Notes under the pieces: model-generated
Databases searched by the model: none
What the model was told of the DNA's origin: nothing
The model's input: the letters and a program-made list of their open reading frames with translations, nothing else
Shown: piece after piece, positions 47,721-55,688 of the stretch
How positions within the stretch are numbered: the first letter of the stretch is position 1
Layout of the letters: every line of letters begins with the position of its first letter
Assembly (NCBI GenBank): GCA_007693965.1
Contig: RECQ01000046.1
Coordinates: forward strand, 1 to 64,000
DNA length: 64,000 bases
Direction of reading: 5' to 3'
DNA from: Phycisphaeraceae bacterium
GTDB taxonomy: Bacteria > Planctomycetota > Phycisphaerae > Phycisphaerales > UBA1924
Made by a program: the position numbers and the translations under genes

Positions 47721-48523
47721 TCCGGTTCGGGCTGCGAGTCGTCGGGCGTCTCGTCGGGAACCTCGGGCAGCGGAATATTGATGACCTCGGCGTCGTCGTC
47801 GAATGTGGGAAGCGGAATATTCACATCCGGCGCCGGAGACATATCAAAGGCGGCGGCGATGTCATCGACGCTGAGCAGGGGCGGCTGCGAAACCACCTCA
47901 TCGAAGCGGTCGAGACGCTGCCGGGTCCAGCGTGCGAGTTCGCCGAAACCCTTCTCCTCCGACGCGTCAACCGTGCGCTGGAGCAGCTCCCGGGCCCGAT
48001 CGTGATCGCCGAGGCTCATCGCCACGGAGGCAAGTCCAGAGAGCGCCGAAAGGTAGTGATGGGTCATCTCGTCGCGGTTCTGCGTCCGTCCCAGCACATC
48101 CTGGAACAGCTCCTCCGCCTGGCTCAGATAGCTGCGGCGTTGAGGCTCATCAACCAGGTCGTCGGCTTCACCGGGCACGCCGCCGGGAACAAGCCCGCGT
48201 CGAGCGGATTCCAAGTAGACCTCGGCCGCCTTCAGTGTGGCCAATTCATAGATCGAGCCGCGGCCGCGCCATTCCTGGGCGACTGAAAGCAGACCGTCCG
48301 GGTTCGAGGCCTCGACGGCGGCGTCCAGATCGAGGAACGCACGGTTGAGAAGCGTCGTCTGGTGGTTGCCCCACCAGCGCCACCCCATCCACGCCAGTGC
48401 GACGACCAGCACGCCCAGAAGGATCACAGAGCCCCACCGGTTCAGCCATTCGATGAACTCGGTGTTGTAGCGCGATTCCTGGAGGCCGGCGCCCTCTGTT
48501 ATTTGTCGTTCGCGATCGTCCAT
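47717..48523 (-). CDS. Membrane-anchored TPR-like protein
   Basis: This 268-residue protein has one N-terminal membrane helix (about 28-50, VILLGVLVVALAWMGWRWW) and an extracytoplasmic region of helical repeats (YELATLKAAEVYLESARRG, YLSALSGLASVAMSLGDHDRARELL) like the YfgM/TPR-21 family. The C-terminus is acidic and proline-rich with two similar INIPLP segments. It overlaps the rluD-type gene by 4 bases. A chaperone or envelope scaffold role is inferred by similarity of layout. Confidence 0.8.
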   Translation of the reverse strand: MDDRERQITEGAGLQESRYNTEFIEWLNRWGSVILLGVLVVALAWMGWRWWGNHQTTLLNRAFLDLDAAVEASNPDGLLSVAQEWRGRGSIYELATLKAAEVYLESARRGLVPGGVPGEADDLVDEPQRRSYLSQAEELFQDVLGRTQNRDEMTHHYLSALSGLASVAMSLGDHDRARELLQRTVDASEEKGFGELARWTRQRLDRFDEVVSQPPLLSVDDIAAAFDMSPAPDVNIPLPTFDDDAEVINIPLPEVPDETPDDSQPEPE

Positions 48524-48756
48524 CTGAGCGGTCTTCCTGCATTGAGAAGTACATGTCGCCCGGCCTCACGGGGGCGCGAGAACGCCCGGCGCCGCGGCCG
48601 CGACGGAACACGCAAGGGTAGGAGCCTCGCCCCATCCCCGCAAACCGCCGACGCCCGGAGAAATCGGCAGCCCCGGGGCGCCCCGGGGTTGTGGTCCAGG
48701 CAGCGTTATTCAGAGGTCGTGTGGCCCGTTGCCGGTCCGTGGCCGGTGGGCTGGGG

Positions 48757-48891
48757 TCATGCGCGCCGGCGACGGGTCGCCAGCAGGCCGGAGAGTCCGA
48801 ACAGTGCGAGGGCGCCGGGAGCGGGCTGGGGCTGGGGCCGATGCCAACCCGCATGAACGCTGTCTGTCCGCATGCAGCGATCAACCCGCAT
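48757..48891 (-). pseudogene. Orphan PEP-CTERM sorting tail (gene remnant)
   Basis: A 44-codon frame ends in PAPGALALFGLSGLLATRRRRA, the Pro-rich, hydrophobic and arginine-rich sorting signal seen intact at the end of the protein at 54682. Nothing recognisable of the exported part precedes it: the frame begins inside the 3' end of the MnmE-like gene. It is best read as the remnant of a deleted PEP-CTERM gene; a functional microprotein is less likely. Confidence 0.6.
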
Positions 48892-49942
48892 CGTGTCGCA
48901 AAGCAGTGGCCTTCCCACTGCTTGCGATCAATCGCTCATCGAAAGCCCACGGGCCCGGCCACCCCAGACCCGCCGCCGGCGCCAGCCGCTCGCGTACGGC
49001 GCCGATCAGCTCCTGCAACCCGTCGCCCGTCGCCGCGGCGGTGGCGATCTCCGCGCCGGGCGTCTCGCCGAGATCGGCGCGCGTGCCGATCCGCATCAGC
49101 TCCTGACCCGGCCTCGCGCCGACCTCGACAGGCTCGACACCGCCCTCGGTTGCGTCCACGCAGATGATCAGCAGATCAGCCGAGGCGGCGACCTCGCGAG
49201 CGAGCGCCGCGGCCTCGCGTTCGATGGCGTCGGATGATTCCCTCGCTTGCGCTTCGGGCTCGTTGGCGGGCGTCGGCCGGATTCCCGGCGTGTCGATCCA
49301 GCGCACCGCCAGCCCGTCAAGCTCCAGCGTCACGCCGACATGATCCCTCGTCGCGCCCGGCTCGTCGACGACGATCGAGACGCTCCGCCTCGCCAGCGCG
49401 TTCACCAGCGTGCTCTTGCCGACGTTTGGTCGCCCCACCGCGACGACGGTCGGCGGCGTGATGAGCCGGTTCAAAATCGACGAAACCCGGCGCACCTCGT
49501 TGGGGTGGGGCTCGGCGCCGTTCCAGGCACGCCAGCGTCGCGGTTGGTCAAGCAGCAGGTCGATCGCCAGCGGGCTGCGGGCCCGGGCCAGGGCGTCGAG
49601 CATCATCGCTTCGATGTCGTCCTCCGCCTCGGGCCAGCGCGATCGCAGCGCAGCGCGCTCCGCGCTTCCAACTTCGACGCCCGCATCCGCAAGGCGGTTC
49701 ATCAGCGCGAACGTCGTCGCCCGCCCGCCGTGCGGCGTGATCTGCGCGCACGACTCGCTCCAGCGGATGACAAGCCCGGTGTCCACGCCGCACAGATCGC
49801 GCAGCGCCACAGCGCCGACTTCCAACGGCTCAAGACCGACGCTGCGCAGACCGCGCTCAACATCGCCGATGAGTTGGATGATTGCGACCGCGCCGACGCC
49901 GCCCGGCGTCATCAGCTCGCAAATGCAGGCGGAGGCGCTCAC
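48881..49942 (-). CDS. MnmE-like GTPase, lacking the C-terminal motif
   Basis: This 353-residue protein has an MnmE-type N-terminus (TPGGVGAVAIIQL, ITPHGG) and a GTPase domain with G1 GRPNVGKST and G3 DTPG. The G4 position reads GTRADL rather than NKxD, and the C-terminal Cys-x-Gly-Lys of MnmE is absent, so it is unlikely to modify tRNA wobble uridine as MnmE does. Right after G3, in switch II, there is an insertion ANEPEAQARES encoded by a dispersed repeat found elsewhere between genes. The ATG at 49942 overlaps the coaX stop (ATGA). Called mnmE/trmE-like only. Confidence 0.78.
   Translation of the reverse strand: MSASACICELMTPGGVGAVAIIQLIGDVERGLRSVGLEPLEVGAVALRDLCGVDTGLVIRWSESCAQITPHGGRATTFALMNRLADAGVEVGSAERAALRSRWPEAEDDIEAMMLDALARARSPLAIDLLLDQPRRWRAWNGAEPHPNEVRRVSSILNRLITPPTVVAVGRPNVGKSTLVNALARRSVSIVVDEPGATRDHVGVTLELDGLAVRWIDTPGIRPTPANEPEAQARESSDAIEREAAALAREVAASADLLIICVDATEGGVEPVEVGARPGQELMRIGTRADLGETPGAEIATAAATGDGLQELIGAVRERLAPAAGLGWPGPWAFDERLIASSGKATALRHDAG
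49235..49263 (-). repeat. Dispersed 29-bp element, copy 3, inside the MnmE-like CDS
   Basis: On the minus strand this reads AACGAGCCCGAAGCGCAAGC then GAGGGAATC, differing from the 4016 copy at two positions. It is in frame and encodes NEPEAQARES, directly after the DTPG motif. The same element is noncoding at 4016 and 10491. Confidence 0.85.
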
Positions 49943-50739
49943 TCGTCGTCCTGGCCATCGCCCGGAACCATGGTTCGCGATGCGGCCAGCGCCACGCCGC
50001 GGAGCACAAGGTCATCCACGATGTGCTCGATGAGCTCATCGCCCTCGAAGAGCAGCCGGGCGTCGCCTCCGGTGGCGATGACCTGGGGATAAGCTCCATA
50101 GTGCTCCGCGTAGCGCTCGGCGAGTGCGCGAACCATGCCGCGGGCGCCGTAAAAGACGCCGTTGAGCATCGCCTGCGTGGTGTTCCGACCGTACGCATCA
50201 TTCTCATCGGGCCGGACAGGCTCGAGCTCCGGAAGCTGAGCAGCGCCCTGGTGCAGACTTCTCAGCATCATCTTCACGCCCGGGCCGATGGCGCCTCCGT
50301 GAAAGACGCCGACGCCGTCCACAAAATCGACCGTGATCGCCGTCCCCGCATCGACGACCACGCACGCCTGGCCCGCGTGGTTGAAGGCCGCAAAGGCCGC
50401 GAGCAGGCGATCCTGCCCGGTGGCGCTCACATCGTCCACCGTGTGATCCATCGGAATGGGCACTTCGGGGCCGATGCGGTAGATCCGCTCCTTCGTCGCC
50501 TTGCCCAGCTCCTCCGCGAGACGATCCGCCTGGGGCGGGTTCACAGACGCCATCACCAGCGCGCTGCGGTCCAGCTCCTCGATCTCATCCCACGCGGCGC
50601 CGATCGCCTGCACAAGGGCGGCGATCGAATCGTTCGGAAGCGCCCGGCTCCACGCCGGCTTGCCCCCCTCAAAGAGGCCGAAGCTCGTCCGCGTGTTGCC
50701 GACGTTGATGGCGATGATGTGCAGGCCCTGTTCGCTCAT
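49939..50739 (-). CDS. coaX: Type III pantothenate kinase
   Basis: This 266-residue enzyme of the ASKHA fold phosphorylates pantothenate, the first step to coenzyme A. Family blocks are the N-terminal phosphate loop, GQDRLLAAFAAF, VVDAGTAITVDFVDG, GGAIGPGVKMML and LP ahead of the C-terminal GGDARLL. The first phosphate-loop residue is Asn (INVGNT) where CoaX normally has Asp (DxGNT); this may change metal or ATP handling. It overlaps the MnmE-like gene by 4 bases. Confidence 0.92.
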   Translation of the reverse strand: MSEQGLHIIAINVGNTRTSFGLFEGGKPAWSRALPNDSIAALVQAIGAAWDEIEELDRSALVMASVNPPQADRLAEELGKATKERIYRIGPEVPIPMDHTVDDVSATGQDRLLAAFAAFNHAGQACVVVDAGTAITVDFVDGVGVFHGGAIGPGVKMMLRSLHQGAAQLPELEPVRPDENDAYGRNTTQAMLNGVFYGARGMVRALAERYAEHYGAYPQVIATGGDARLLFEGDELIEHIVDDLVLRGVALAASRTMVPGDGQDDE

Positions 50740-50745
50740 ATCGCC

Positions 50746-51627
50746 TCAGTGTACGCCTGATTCCGAGCGGTCGCGATCGATCGCGCGGAGCAGTGTGGCC
50801 ATCAGTTTCCGGCACGCCGGCCCCGGGCGCCCCGCGTGCTCACCCCGCCCCACCGGGCGCCCGTCGAGATGCGTCACCGCCGCCACCAGCGTCGTCGTCC
50901 CCGCCAGCATCACCTCGTCCGCCTGGCGCAGCTCTTCCTCACGGACCGGACGCTCCTCGATGGTCGGATCCTCCTCCAGCAGCAGCCCGCGCGTCACACC
51001 CGCCAGGATCGACGCCGAGTCCAGCGCCGGCGTCGCGACGGCGCCGTCCTTTGCGATGAAAACATTCGCGGCCACGCTCTCCGCGACCAGTTCATCGCGC
51101 ACCATGATCGCGTCCTCGGCGCCGGCCTCGTCCGCCTCGATCGCCGCCAGCACGCCGCCCATCAGCGAGACGCCCTTGATCATCCCGCGCCGCCAGCGCA
51201 GATCGGGAGCGATCACCGCCGTGCGCTCCCCCGGCGCCATCGCCGGTTCGATCCGCGGCAAGGGGGCGGCGTATCCGAAAATGGTGGGCTTCATGTTGGA
51301 ATCGCGCCCGGGAATCCGCACGCGCACCGGCTCTCCCGACGCCGGAGCGCCGCGGGTCGCCTGCCAGTAGATGAATGCGTTCTTCAGCTCGTTCGCATCA
51401 AGCAGCTCGCGCGTCATGGCGGGAAGCGCACCGGGATCAAAACCCTCGATCCTGGCGGCGGCCAGCCCTTCGCGCATGCGGCGCACGTGCGCCTCGATCG
51501 CAATGACATGACCATCCGTCGCGCGAAGCCCCTCGTACACGCCGTCGCCGAAGATGAAGCCGCGGTCAAAGACGCTGACGCGGGCCTGGTCGCCGGGAAC
51601 AAGTGAGCCGTTGAGGTGAACAATCAT
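50746..51627 (-). CDS. Class IV aminotransferase (D-amino-acid/branched-chain type)
   Basis: This 293-residue PLP enzyme has the family start VHLNGSLVPGDQARVSVFDRGFIFGDGVYEGLRA, the PLP lysine in RRGMIKGVSLMGG and the C-terminal phosphate-binding GVTRGLLLEED plus VAESVAANVFIAK. FGDGVYE is characteristic of D-alanine aminotransferase-type members, but branched-chain substrates cannot be excluded. The start MIVHLNG at 51627 begins the domain; the longer upstream frame is not supported. Confidence 0.9.
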   Translation of the reverse strand: MIVHLNGSLVPGDQARVSVFDRGFIFGDGVYEGLRATDGHVIAIEAHVRRMREGLAAARIEGFDPGALPAMTRELLDANELKNAFIYWQATRGAPASGEPVRVRIPGRDSNMKPTIFGYAAPLPRIEPAMAPGERTAVIAPDLRWRRGMIKGVSLMGGVLAAIEADEAGAEDAIMVRDELVAESVAANVFIAKDGAVATPALDSASILAGVTRGLLLEEDPTIEERPVREEELRQADEVMLAGTTTLVAAVTHLDGRPVGRGEHAGRPGPACRKLMATLLRAIDRDRSESGVH

Positions 51628-51706
51628 GGGCAGTATCGGCGCCGGGGTGAACGGGTGTCTGAAGCGATGTCCGCAAGCCGGGCATGTCTTTGTCGCGATG
51701 CCGGGC

Positions 51707-53092
51707 TCACGCCTTCTCGTTTCCAAGCGACGCCAGCGTCTCTCCCTCCATGCACGACATCCGCTCTCCCCAGACCTGTTCGATCGCCTTCCACGCATCG
51801 TCGTCTGTGGTCGATCCGCTCAGCTCCCGGGCCGCGTTGAGTATCTCCGCGATGGTGATCGACTCCGCCGGACGGGCCAGCGCCAGCCCCGTGCGCTCGC
51901 GGCCGTGCTCGACCCGCAGGAGCAGGCCGTGCTCTGCGAGCAACCCGGCCATGCGATCGACGGCCTCTTCCGGCAGACCCAGCGAGCGGGCGATGTCCTC
52001 GGTGGTCGCGACCTCCCCTTGGTTGAACCGGTCGGCCACCGCCCGCATGTAAACGACGAGCGCGGCCGGATCCATGAACGAGGCGCCGCGGCGTTTCTCG
52101 CGAGGCAGGCCGCTGTCCTCTCGCGTATAGAGCATCTGCAGCGCGTACGCCAGCTCCAGGCCGAACAGAATCACCAGCCACGTCACATACACCCACAACA
52201 GGAAGACCGGGATGAGCCCCAGCGATCCGTACAGCGTGGCGTACCCAGTCGAAAAGGCCAGGTACTGTCCGAACGCCCACTTGCCCAGCTCCCACAGCCC
52301 CGCTGCGACGAACGCGCCCGCCATCGCCGGCCGCTTGTGAACCCGCGTGTTCGGCATCACCGTGTACGCCAGCGCAATCAGCAGCCAGCTGATCACGAAC
52401 GTCACCACCACGCTCACAAGGCGCATGCTCGCCGCGCCCTCGAAGGCGGTGCTCAGCCGTTCACCCACGAAGAAGCTGGTGATGATCCCGATCGGCGCCA
52501 ACGTCAGCAGAGCCCAGTAGTTCGTCAGTCGCGAGATCATCCGCCGGCCGTGCGGCGCCCTGTAGATGATGTTGAACGCCCGCTCGATCTCGATGATCAG
52601 CGAGAGGGCCGCGTAGATCAGCACCAACGCCCCCGCCGCGCCGATGGCGGCGAAATTCAACTTCGCCACACGATCCACCAGCGCCTCGATCCACGCCGCG
52701 ACGGACGCCGGCGTTTCATCCGGGTCGATACCCGCCACCGGGTCCAGCGCTTCGTCCTCGTCGCCCCTCGGAAGCTCCGACTCATCGAACGCAATGTCGT
52801 ACAGACCCATGTAATCGAGAATGCGCTCCGTCGGCCCTTCGATTGCGCCCGGGCCGTAAAACGTCCCAAGCGCCACCATCACGATCACCAGCACCGGGAT
52901 CAGGCTGAAAATGGTTCGATACGCCAGCGCCGCGGCCATCTGCGGCGCCCGGTCCTCGCGCAGACCGACCGCCGCGATGCGAACAAAGCGAATGAACGTC
53001 CGCACCGTGAGCTGCCAGCGGTTCAGCTCCTCCTCCGGCTGCGTGATTACGCGGCGCACAAACTGCACAAGCTCGCGCACGCGCTGCCTCAC
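51707..53092 (-). CDS. YihY/RNase BN-family membrane protein with a C-terminal extension
   Basis: This 461-residue protein has the YihY fold: an amphipathic start (MAAALAYRTIFSLIPVLVIVMVALGTFYG) and about six helices including FVISWLLIALAYTVMPN and LIPVFLLWVYVTWLVILFGLELAYALQ. A 60-residue acidic insertion follows helix one (ESELPRGDEDEALDPVAGIDPDET). After the last helix is a cytoplasmic region resembling a winged-helix (TTEDIARSLGLPEEAVDRMAGLLAEHGLLLRVE). The GTG start is at 53092. Its function is unproven; despite the name YihY is not an RNase. Confidence 0.88.
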   Translation of the reverse strand: MRQRVRELVQFVRRVITQPEEELNRWQLTVRTFIRFVRIAAVGLREDRAPQMAAALAYRTIFSLIPVLVIVMVALGTFYGPGAIEGPTERILDYMGLYDIAFDESELPRGDEDEALDPVAGIDPDETPASVAAWIEALVDRVAKLNFAAIGAAGALVLIYAALSLIIEIERAFNIIYRAPHGRRMISRLTNYWALLTLAPIGIITSFFVGERLSTAFEGAASMRLVSVVVTFVISWLLIALAYTVMPNTRVHKRPAMAGAFVAAGLWELGKWAFGQYLAFSTGYATLYGSLGLIPVFLLWVYVTWLVILFGLELAYALQMLYTREDSGLPREKRRGASFMDPAALVVYMRAVADRFNQGEVATTEDIARSLGLPEEAVDRMAGLLAEHGLLLRVEHGRERTGLALARPAESITIAEILNAARELSGSTTDDDAWKAIEQVWGERMSCMEGETLASLGNEKA

Positions 53093-53486
53093 AACCGAAC
53101 CTTTCGTTGGAGCGAAGACCCGATGCGAGCATTGCGCCCGCGCAGTCCATCGCGATACGGAGGCGTCCTGAGACGCGCTCGCTGGATCCGAGGCTTCGAA
53201 GACTCAGCCTCGGCGTCTGTGTTTCGCATCTCAGATGCATCGGCGCAGGCGGAGGCGCACCGCTTCGCAACGTCCGACCAAAGCGCCTCTTCAATCCGAA
53301 ACGCCGTTTCAAACCCATGGACCGCTTCATATCGATAGACCGCTTCGAAGAGACGCCGAGGCTGAGTCTTCGAAGCCTCGGAGACCGCGCGCAGGCGCGA
53401 GCAGCCCGAGGACACGCTCCCCGACCGTCCCAGCCGGCCTCGTGAGACGCCCGTCTGCATCTCGCCCCGGTTGTCGCTCCGTGCCG
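53093..53486. other. 394-bp gap with palindromic repeats (composite locus B)
   Basis: No gene is seen between the YihY-type and RluB-type genes. It holds an inverted pair of the same palindromic element as at 10255 (53188-53218 and 53351-53381), with the central stretch showing short direct repeats (GACCGCTTC). Frames in it are Arg/Ser/Ala-rich and unsupported. Confidence 0.75.
53188..53381. repeat. Composite repeat locus B: inverted pair of palindromic elements
   Basis: The two 31-bp elements are perfect inverted copies of each other, beginning CCGAGGCTTCGAAGACTCAG on the left and AGACGCCGAGGCTGAGTCTT on the right, 132 bp apart. Locus A at 10255-10463 has the same arrangement. Perfect identity here against the small insertions at locus A suggests that locus B is the younger. 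Confidence 0.9.
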
Positions 53487-54410
53487 TCATCCTGCCGGAT
53501 CTCTCTTTCTGCGTGATTGCCCCTCCCCTTTCTCATCGTCACGCAGTTCGGTTTTCCCCACTTTGCGGGCCGCCTGATCGACGGTCTTGCGCAATCGCGA
53601 CACCTCATCCCGCGTCAACTCGCGCCACTCGCCCACACGCAGCCCCGTCAGACGCACCGGGCCCATCCCCACGCGGATCAGCTTCCGCACCGGGTGGCCG
53701 ACCGAGGCGAACATGCGGCGCACCTGGCGGTTGCGGCCTTCCTCGAGCTTCAGCTCCAGCACCGTCCGCTCGGCGTCGCGCTTGACGATGCTGATCCCCA
53801 CGTGGGCCGTCCGTTTGGCCCCGATCTTCTTCCGCCCCGCCTGCCGCGCCGCCTTCCGCTCGGCGAGGTAGACGCCCTCCTCGAGTTTCGAGAGATCCTC
53901 ATCCGCCACCCGGCCTCGGACGGTGGCGCGGTAGAGCTTGTGAACCCCGTAGCGCGGATGGGTGAGCAGGTTGGCCATCTCGCCGTCGTTGGTGAGGAGG
54001 ATGAGGCCGACCGTGTCGTAGTCCAGCCGCCCCACCGGGAAGAGCCGCACGCCGCCGGGAAAGCGGACCAGATCGGCCACCGTCCGCCGGCCCGAGGGAT
54101 CGGAGGCGGCGCTGAGTGTGTTCTTGGGCTTGTAGAGCATGACGTAGATGAGCCGACGCCCCCCCGCCTTCTTGGCGGGCCGGGCGATGACGCGCCCGTC
54201 GACGGCGATCTCGTCCTCGACGGGATCGACCCAGGCCGGCAGCTCCGTCACCAGCCGCCCGTTGACAGTGACCAGCCCCTCCTCGATCAGCTCCTCACAC
54301 CTCCGACGTGAGGCGATTCCGGCGTCGGCGAGCGCCTTCTGAAGGCGGATGCCGCGCGAGGCGTCGCGGAGGGGGTCGGACTCATGAGATGGCGAATCAC
54401 CCTGCGGCAT
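53487..54410 (-). CDS. rluB: RluB-type pseudouridine synthase
   Basis: This 307-residue enzyme has an N-terminal S4 domain (RLQKALADAGIASRRRCEELIEEGLVTVNG) and the RsuA/RluB catalytic domain with Asp in VGRLDYDTVG, plus YRATVRG and the arginine-rich LKLEEGRNRQVRRMFASVGH. It makes pseudouridine in 23S rRNA (position 2605 for E. coli RluB); RluE/F are alternatives. The C-terminus is Lys/Arg-rich. The start MPQGDSP at 54410 is chosen because the upstream 40 codons resemble noncoding sequence. Confidence 0.9.
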   Translation of the reverse strand: MPQGDSPSHESDPLRDASRGIRLQKALADAGIASRRRCEELIEEGLVTVNGRLVTELPAWVDPVEDEIAVDGRVIARPAKKAGGRRLIYVMLYKPKNTLSAASDPSGRRTVADLVRFPGGVRLFPVGRLDYDTVGLILLTNDGEMANLLTHPRYGVHKLYRATVRGRVADEDLSKLEEGVYLAERKAARQAGRKKIGAKRTAHVGISIVKRDAERTVLELKLEEGRNRQVRRMFASVGHPVRKLIRVGMGPVRLTGLRVGEWRELTRDEVSRLRKTVDQAARKVGKTELRDDEKGEGQSRRKRDPAG

Positions 54411-54604
54411 GTGGGCATGGTACGGGAGGGGGAGGGTGGATGCGGGAAAGTGGGAATCGACGGCGCCTGTTTGCGCGAACATGCTGAGCTGTTGACCTGC
54501 CCCGGATACCCCGGGCCAAAGAGCAGGCAAAGAAGAACACCGCCACGACGAAGCCCGGTCATACGCCGAGCGTGTTCCGTGAACAGGGAGGATGCTCTTG
54601 CTGC

Positions 54605-54640
54605 AAAAAAGAACGCGGCCCGACTTTCGCCGGGCCGCGT
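54605..54640 (-). terminator. Rho-independent terminator of the PEP-CTERM gene
   Basis: A perfect 10-bp stem (ACGCGGCCCG at 54613-54622 with 54631-54640) closes on an 8-base loop. On the minus strand it is followed by TTCTTTTTT (A-run 54605-54610). It lies 42 bp after the stop of the PEP-CTERM gene at 54682. Confidence 0.9.
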
Positions 54641-54681
54641 GGATCGCTACATACTCTGCTTACAAGACGATGCTTCGCATC

Positions 54682-55485
54682 TCAACGACGGCGACGAACG
54701 CCCGCGAGACCGGCGAGGCCGAAGAGGGCCAGGGCGCCGGGCGTCGGAACGATGATGCTGAAGTTGTCGTAATCGATGAAGGAGCCGGGAGCAAAGCTGA
54801 AGAAGTTGTCGGCGAACAGGATGGCCTGATCGACGGACGTACCGCCAAAGACGCTGCCGGTGTAGATGAGGGCGTTGTCGTAGTAATAGTCGATGGCGTC
54901 GTTCGCGGGGTCGAAGTCAACCTTCAGGTTCTTGTACTCACCCGGCGTCCAGCTTACTCCAGTGTCGACGAACTGGAGTCCAAGACCGATGTCGTCGAGA
55001 ACAAAGATGCCCCCCTCGAAGTTCAGGACGACCCGCCAGCTCGTTAAGCCATCGGTAGGAGTCTGGCCGACGATGTTGGCGTCGGCGCCATCGAGGTCGC
55101 TGTGGAAAATGTCGACAGAAGTGATCGAGCGCTTGTTTTGCGCGGTCTGACCAAAGTTCGGCGAGAAAGCGCCGTTGAAGCTGCCACCGGCGCCGGGTCC
55201 CTCGGTGATTCGCAGATGCTGGGCGCCGCTCGCGGGATTCGCGGTGGAGATGACAGGCGCATTCATGTTGGCCGTGAATGTCGTCCAACCGTTCTGTCCA
55301 CTGATCGGACCGGAAACGAAATCGGGCGCCTCGAAGCCCGTGCCCGCGTCCAGCGTGCGCAGCCCGACCTGGTCGGTGCTGAACATGTAGGGGCTCGGCG
55401 TGAGGTCCGTGACCCTCGTGTCCGCCATGGCCGTCGCGGCCAGCATGGGGACTGTCAAAAGTGCAATAACGTGTTTCACATTCAT
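54682..55485 (-). CDS. PEP-CTERM sorted exported protein
   Basis: This 267-residue protein has a signal peptide (MNVKHVIALLTVPMLAATAMA) and ends in the sorting signal PTPGALALFGLAGLAGVRRRR, which an exosortase is expected to cut. The exported middle is a jelly-roll-like beta domain with many Asp, Gly and Asn residues. It may be a carbohydrate-binding or matrix protein; no fold is certain. The start at 55485 has an ideal Shine-Dalgarno sequence, AGGAGG, six bases away. Its leader is a tandem duplication (55486-55688) and a terminator follows it. Confidence 0.85.
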   Translation of the reverse strand: MNVKHVIALLTVPMLAATAMADTRVTDLTPSPYMFSTDQVGLRTLDAGTGFEAPDFVSGPISGQNGWTTFTANMNAPVISTANPASGAQHLRITEGPGAGGSFNGAFSPNFGQTAQNKRSITSVDIFHSDLDGADANIVGQTPTDGLTSWRVVLNFEGGIFVLDDIGLGLQFVDTGVSWTPGEYKNLKVDFDPANDAIDYYYDNALIYTGSVFGGTSVDQAILFADNFFSFAPGSFIDYDNFSIIVPTPGALALFGLAGLAGVRRRR

Positions 55486-55688
55486 CCTCCTGTAATTGCG
55501 GGAACCGGCCGACACGCTCGTACGCCTCACGTGCAACCGCCCACTACGAAACCAACACGGAAACGACCACACGATGGTCGATTCCACCTCCTGTGTTTGC
55601 GGGACCCGACCGGCACGCTCGTACGCCTCACGTGCGACCGCCCACTACTCTGAATCAACAGTGAAACGACCACACGATGGCCGATTCC
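55486..55688 (-). repeat. Tandem duplication of the PEP-CTERM gene leader (about 101 bp x 2)
   Basis: Copies 55486-55586 and 55587-55688 align with a period of about 101 bases and about 85% identity by eye. Each starts next to CCTCCTGT (AGGAGG on the coding strand) and contains CGCTCGTACGCCTCACGTGC and CGACCACACGATGG. So two Shine-Dalgarno sites stand 101 bases apart upstream of one ATG. The upstream copy's AGGAGG is not followed by a start. Confidence 0.85.
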
